Below, piece by piece: positions 61,153 through 64,000 of a DNA stretch of 64,000 bases (positions are counted from its first letter, which is position 1; every line of letters begins with the position of its first letter). The DNA comes from CAWHQZ01 sp963831645. Lineage in GTDB: Bacteria; Pseudomonadota; Alphaproteobacteria; Rhizobiales; Aestuariivirgaceae. The DNA is taken from assembly GCA_963831645.1 (NCBI GenBank), contig CAWHQZ010000013.1, positions 62,001 through 126,000 of the forward strand. The letters are read 5' to 3'. The translations under genes were made by a program, and so were the position numbers. The notes below the pieces were generated by a model, which saw only the letters and a list, made by a program, of their open reading frames with translations, was not told the origin of the DNA and did no database searches.

Positions 61153-61313
61153 GGCTTGTCGTCCTCGTCGAGAATGCTCTTCTTTGCCTTGTGGAACCGC
61201 TTCAGGTTCGACGGCCACAAGGCATAGACCAGGACCCCGACCGCCATGGCTATCAGGTAGAAGAGCCCCCAGCTCTTTACGAAACCGACGACGGTGTCGT
61301 GGTCAATGCTCAT
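61143..61313 (-). CDS. ccoQ: Cytochrome c oxidase cbb3-type, small subunit CcoQ
   Basis: The 56-aa protein MSIDHDTVVGFVKSWGLFYL has one transmembrane helix (about 16-33) ending YALWPSNLKRFHKAKKSILD, the usual CcoQ pattern (W.LWP.N...FD.A...L). It stabilises the cbb3 complex. Its ATG overlaps the ccoO stop (ATGA), and its end overlaps ccoP. Confidence 0.93.
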   Translation of the reverse strand: MSIDHDTVVGFVKSWGLFYLIAMAVGVLVYALWPSNLKRFHKAKKSILDEDDKPWT

Positions 61314-62050
61314 TGCGTCGTCTCTGCTCTTGCCGATGCCTGTTTCTTGGCGGCGTCGGTGAGACGGCCAACAATCTGAAGATAGGCGACGAGCCCATCC
61401 ATCTCCGTGATCGTGGAAGCATTGCCGTCGAACGCCCTGACCTGCGTCTCCGCGCCATAGCGTTCAGTCACGCCGCGCGCGAGATCACTGTCGGGCGCCG
61501 ACTGGCCGGCGGCGTCGTTGGTAGCATTGGCGATCATCTCGTCCGTGTAGGGCACGCCGACGAGACGCATTGCCGTCAGGTGCTCGCCGAGGTCGTCGAT
61601 GCGAAGCAGATTGCGTTGCAGCCAGCCATACTTCGGCATGACCGATTCCGGCACGACGTCGCGTGGATTGATGAGGTGGGCAACATGCCAGGCGTCGGAA
61701 TATTTGCCGCCGACGCGGGCAAGGTCCGGCCCAGTCCGCTTTGATCCCCACAACATCGGGTGATCATGTTTTGATTCGACAGCGAGCGAGTAGGGACCGT
61801 AGCGTTCGACCTCGTCCCTGAGCGTGCGGATCATCTGGCTGTGGCATGCGTAACAGCCCTCGCGGATGTAGATGTTGCGGCCCGCCAGTTCGAGCGGTGT
61901 GTAGAATCGCATGTCGGGTGCGTCCTCGACGGTCTCATCGATCGTGAACAGTGGAACGATCTCTACAAACCCGCCGATGCTAGCGACGGCGATGATGGCC
62001 AGCACGAAGCCCATGGCGCTGCGTTCGATTCTGCGATGGAGTTCGGCCAT
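61310..62050 (-). CDS. ccoO: Cytochrome c oxidase cbb3-type, monohaem subunit II
   Basis: The 246-aa subunit has one N-terminal transmembrane helix (about 12-35) and one c-type haem at CYACH (66-70) in the motif GCYACHSQMIRTLRDEVERY. GPDLARVGGKYSDAWHVAHL, VPESVMPKYGWL (axial Met) and MDGLVAYLQ are also present. It passes electrons from CcoP to CcoN. It is 4 bases after ccoN. Confidence 0.96.
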   Translation of the reverse strand: MAELHRRIERSAMGFVLAIIAVASIGGFVEIVPLFTIDETVEDAPDMRFYTPLELAGRNIYIREGCYACHSQMIRTLRDEVERYGPYSLAVESKHDHPMLWGSKRTGPDLARVGGKYSDAWHVAHLINPRDVVPESVMPKYGWLQRNLLRIDDLGEHLTAMRLVGVPYTDEMIANATNDAAGQSAPDSDLARGVTERYGAETQVRAFDGNASTITEMDGLVAYLQIVGRLTDAAKKQASARAETTQ

Positions 62051-62054
62051 TTCT

Positions 62055-63755
62055 CTACTCCGCCGGCTCGGGCAACAGTCTGGGCGCGGGGACTTCTTCG
62101 GACGATTTGGAGATGGCTTCCGGCTTGCCGCGGATTGTCATCCAGACGTTGTAGGAGCCGACCATCGTGCCCATCAGGAACAGTAGCCCACCGAAAGCAC
62201 GCGCAATGTAGTAGGGATGCATAGCGACGACGGACTCAATGAACGAGTAGGTCAGCGTCCCGCTCTCGTTGTAGGTCCGCCACATCAGGCCTTGAATGAT
62301 GCCCGAATTCCACATCGCGAAGACGTAGATGACCGTTCCGATGAGGGCCAACCAGAAATGGACTTCGACAAGCGTCGCCGAATACATGCGCTCGCGCTTC
62401 CAGAGCCACGGAACAAGGCTGTAAATCGCCCCGAAGGTTATCAGCGCGACCCAGCCGAGCGCGCCAGCGTGGACATGTCCGACGGTCCAGTCTGTGTAGT
62501 GGGACAGCGAGTTGACTGCGCGGATGGCCAGGAACGACCCCTCGAACGTGGACAGTCCATAGAAGACCGCCGCCGCCATCATGAAGCGCAGCGTGGCGTC
62601 GTCCCGAACCTTGTGCCAAGCGCCGTTGAGCGTGGCGAGCGCGTTTCCGGCCGACGCCCAGGAAGGCACAAGCAGTGCCAGGGAGAACGTCATGCCCAAG
62701 GTCTGAACCCATTGCGGCAGCGCCGTGTAATGCAGGTGGTGGGAACCCGCCCACATATACATGAAGGTGATGCCCCAGAAGCTGATGATGGATAGTCGGT
62801 AGGAAAATATCGGCCGTCCGGCCCGCTTCGGCAGGTAGTAGTACAACATGCCGAGAAATCCGGCGGTCAGGAAGAAGGCGACCGCGTTGTGGCCGTACCA
62901 CCATTGCGTCATCGCGTCCTGCACGCCGGAGAAAGCGGAATAACTTTTCGCATGTCCGAGCGACACCGGTACGGCAAGGTTGTTCACGATATGCAGGATC
63001 GCGACAACGAGGATGAAGGCCATGTAGTACCAGTTGGCGACGTAGATGTGCGGTTCCTTCCGACGTGCGAGCGTACGGATGTAGATGGCGAAATATGTCA
63101 CCCAGACGATGACCAGCCAGATGTCGGCATACCATTCCGGTTCGGCATACTCCTTCGACTGGGTAACGCCCATGAAGTAACCGGCCGCCGCAATCACGCA
63201 GAACAGATTGTAACCGACAAGCACGAACCATGGGCTGAACTGGTCGGGAAGGCGCGCCCGAGATGTGCGCTGGAGAACGTGGAGAGAGGTGGCGATCAAC
63301 GCATTGCCGCCGAAGCCGAAGATGACCGCGCTGGTATGAGCTGGCCGTAGGCGCCCGAAACTCGCCCACGCCGTGTCGAAGGTCAGATCGGGCCAAGCCA
63401 ACACGCTCGCGACCCACACGCCGAGAAACATGCCAACGAGGCCCCAAGCCATGGCCAGGATGATGCCCACCTTGCTTGGGTCGTCATAATAGTGGGCCAG
63501 GCTTTCCGTAGGAGGTTCTGGAGCATCGAACGCCGAGCACACGACAAAGATCAGGCAGACGCTCACCGCCAGCACGATGAAGCCGTGTACGCCCAGGGGA
63601 TCCCCACGCCCCGCGACCGCCATGGCTAAGCCAGCAAACGCCACAAGTGTGAGGATGATTACTGAAAGCCGGCGTTCGCCTAAGGTAAGCTGGGCAACCA
63701 TGTCAGCAATTCCCCGCGCTTGGTTGATCGAAAACCCATGCTGCCGCTGTACCAT
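62055..63755 (-). CDS. ccoN: Cytochrome c oxidase cbb3-type, subunit I
   Basis: The 566-aa catalytic subunit has about 12-14 transmembrane helices and the conserved haem/copper residues in RPAHTSAVIFGFGGNALIAT, MTQWWYGHNAVAFFLTAGFL, WAGSHHLHYTALPQWVQTLG and DWTVGHVHAGALGWVALITF. It reduces oxygen with high affinity and pumps protons, so the organism can respire at low oxygen. The N-terminal 25 residues are variable; ATG 63755 is preceded by GAGGGA. No clear FNR/FixK box (TTGAT-N4-ATCAA) is visible in the remaining 245 bases upstream. Confidence 0.96.
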   Translation of the reverse strand: MVQRQHGFSINQARGIADMVAQLTLGERRLSVIILTLVAFAGLAMAVAGRGDPLGVHGFIVLAVSVCLIFVVCSAFDAPEPPTESLAHYYDDPSKVGIILAMAWGLVGMFLGVWVASVLAWPDLTFDTAWASFGRLRPAHTSAVIFGFGGNALIATSLHVLQRTSRARLPDQFSPWFVLVGYNLFCVIAAAGYFMGVTQSKEYAEPEWYADIWLVIVWVTYFAIYIRTLARRKEPHIYVANWYYMAFILVVAILHIVNNLAVPVSLGHAKSYSAFSGVQDAMTQWWYGHNAVAFFLTAGFLGMLYYYLPKRAGRPIFSYRLSIISFWGITFMYMWAGSHHLHYTALPQWVQTLGMTFSLALLVPSWASAGNALATLNGAWHKVRDDATLRFMMAAAVFYGLSTFEGSFLAIRAVNSLSHYTDWTVGHVHAGALGWVALITFGAIYSLVPWLWKRERMYSATLVEVHFWLALIGTVIYVFAMWNSGIIQGLMWRTYNESGTLTYSFIESVVAMHPYYIARAFGGLLFLMGTMVGSYNVWMTIRGKPEAISKSSEEVPAPRLLPEPAE

Positions 63756-64000
63756 GATTGTCCCTCATCGTTGCGATGTCTAGAATTGAACTCAGCGGGG
63801 TGGCGGTTCATGACGAGTTGGACCAGGCGCGACAATCACCGATCTCGCGGCAAGACAGTCGGATGAATGTCGAGCAAGTGAATATCTCTGAATGACCGCT
63901 TCTGGTGCTGTGGAGGGCTCCTCCACCGGCAGGATTGCGAGGATGTGGGCTGTTAAGGCTGCCACGATGCATCTGGCCAAGGGTGATCGTCGCGCCGGTA

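Noticed and set aside
63756..64000. FNR/FixK box upstream of ccoN and a small minus-strand gene at 63792-63980
   Set aside because: No TTGAT-N4-ATCAA palindrome is visible, and the 62-codon frame has no recognisable family or ribosome site.

Overview
The window is a high-GC piece of an alphaproteobacterial chromosome. The evidence is the gene order sdhCDAB / mdh-sucCDAB-lpd, the split F1 ATP synthase operon atpHAGDC next to xerC and priA, the rsfS-rlmH-envC-ctpA and rpmA-obgE-proB-proA-nadD neighbourhoods, and a ccoNOQP cbb3 oxidase operon. This order is typical of Hyphomicrobiales and relatives; I cannot name a genus.

Layout. 1-14.4 kb (all +): TCA-cycle block with succinate dehydrogenase (sdhC partial), two small VOC proteins, methylmalonate-semialdehyde dehydrogenase, malate dehydrogenase, succinyl-CoA synthetase and the complete 2-oxoglutarate dehydrogenase complex. 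14.4-19.2 kb: an orphan membrane/coiled-coil gene, xerC (-), a 16-codon fossil of a transaldolase start, priA and a DUF1127 gene. 19.4-24.4 kb: atpHAGDC, in which atpA has a 3' frameshift and atpD reads through into atpC. 24.6-27.4 kb: an AraC regulator, then a graveyard of gene remnants (type I secretion ATPase, LuxR regulator, VapC toxin). 27.4-40.8 kb (mostly -): HAD phosphatase, DEAD-box helicase, Nudix hydrolase, divergent polysaccharide deacetylase, ctpA, envC, rlmH, rsfS, nadD, proA, proB, obgE, GNAT, rpmA and rplU, the last with a repeat-bearing C-terminal tail.

41-52 kb: tRNA-Ser(CGA), then an amide/urea utilisation island. It has an ABC transporter (urtABCDE/fmdDEF type), formamidase and an FmdB zinc-ribbon protein, a cytoplasmic AmiC-like amide sensor, an AmiR-like ANTAR antiterminator and an oxalate/formate-type MFS carrier. 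The urtA leader carries an intrinsic terminator preceded by three hairpins whose six-base loops all start AGTG, matching the ANTAR RNA target. The implied circuit is amide sensed by the AmiC homologue, release of the ANTAR protein, antitermination of the transporter/formamidase operon, then ammonia use and possible formate export.

52-56 kb: a compact candidate class II lanthipeptide locus (lanM plus an upstream small gene ending in a Cys-rich tail), flanked by a decayed ISNCY-type transposase. 56.3-63.8 kb: a GlsB/YmgE-type membrane protein and a cbb3 oxidase operon (ccoN-O-Q-P, a 73-aa membrane protein, DUF2189, ccoI, ccoS).

Caution: many genes between about 28 and 52 kb (DEAD-box, deacetylase, proA, proB, fmdA, urtA-E, MFS) are broken by single-base indels although their protein sequence is otherwise well conserved. 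This looks more like residual sequencing error than gene decay. I report the full gene spans and state where frames change.
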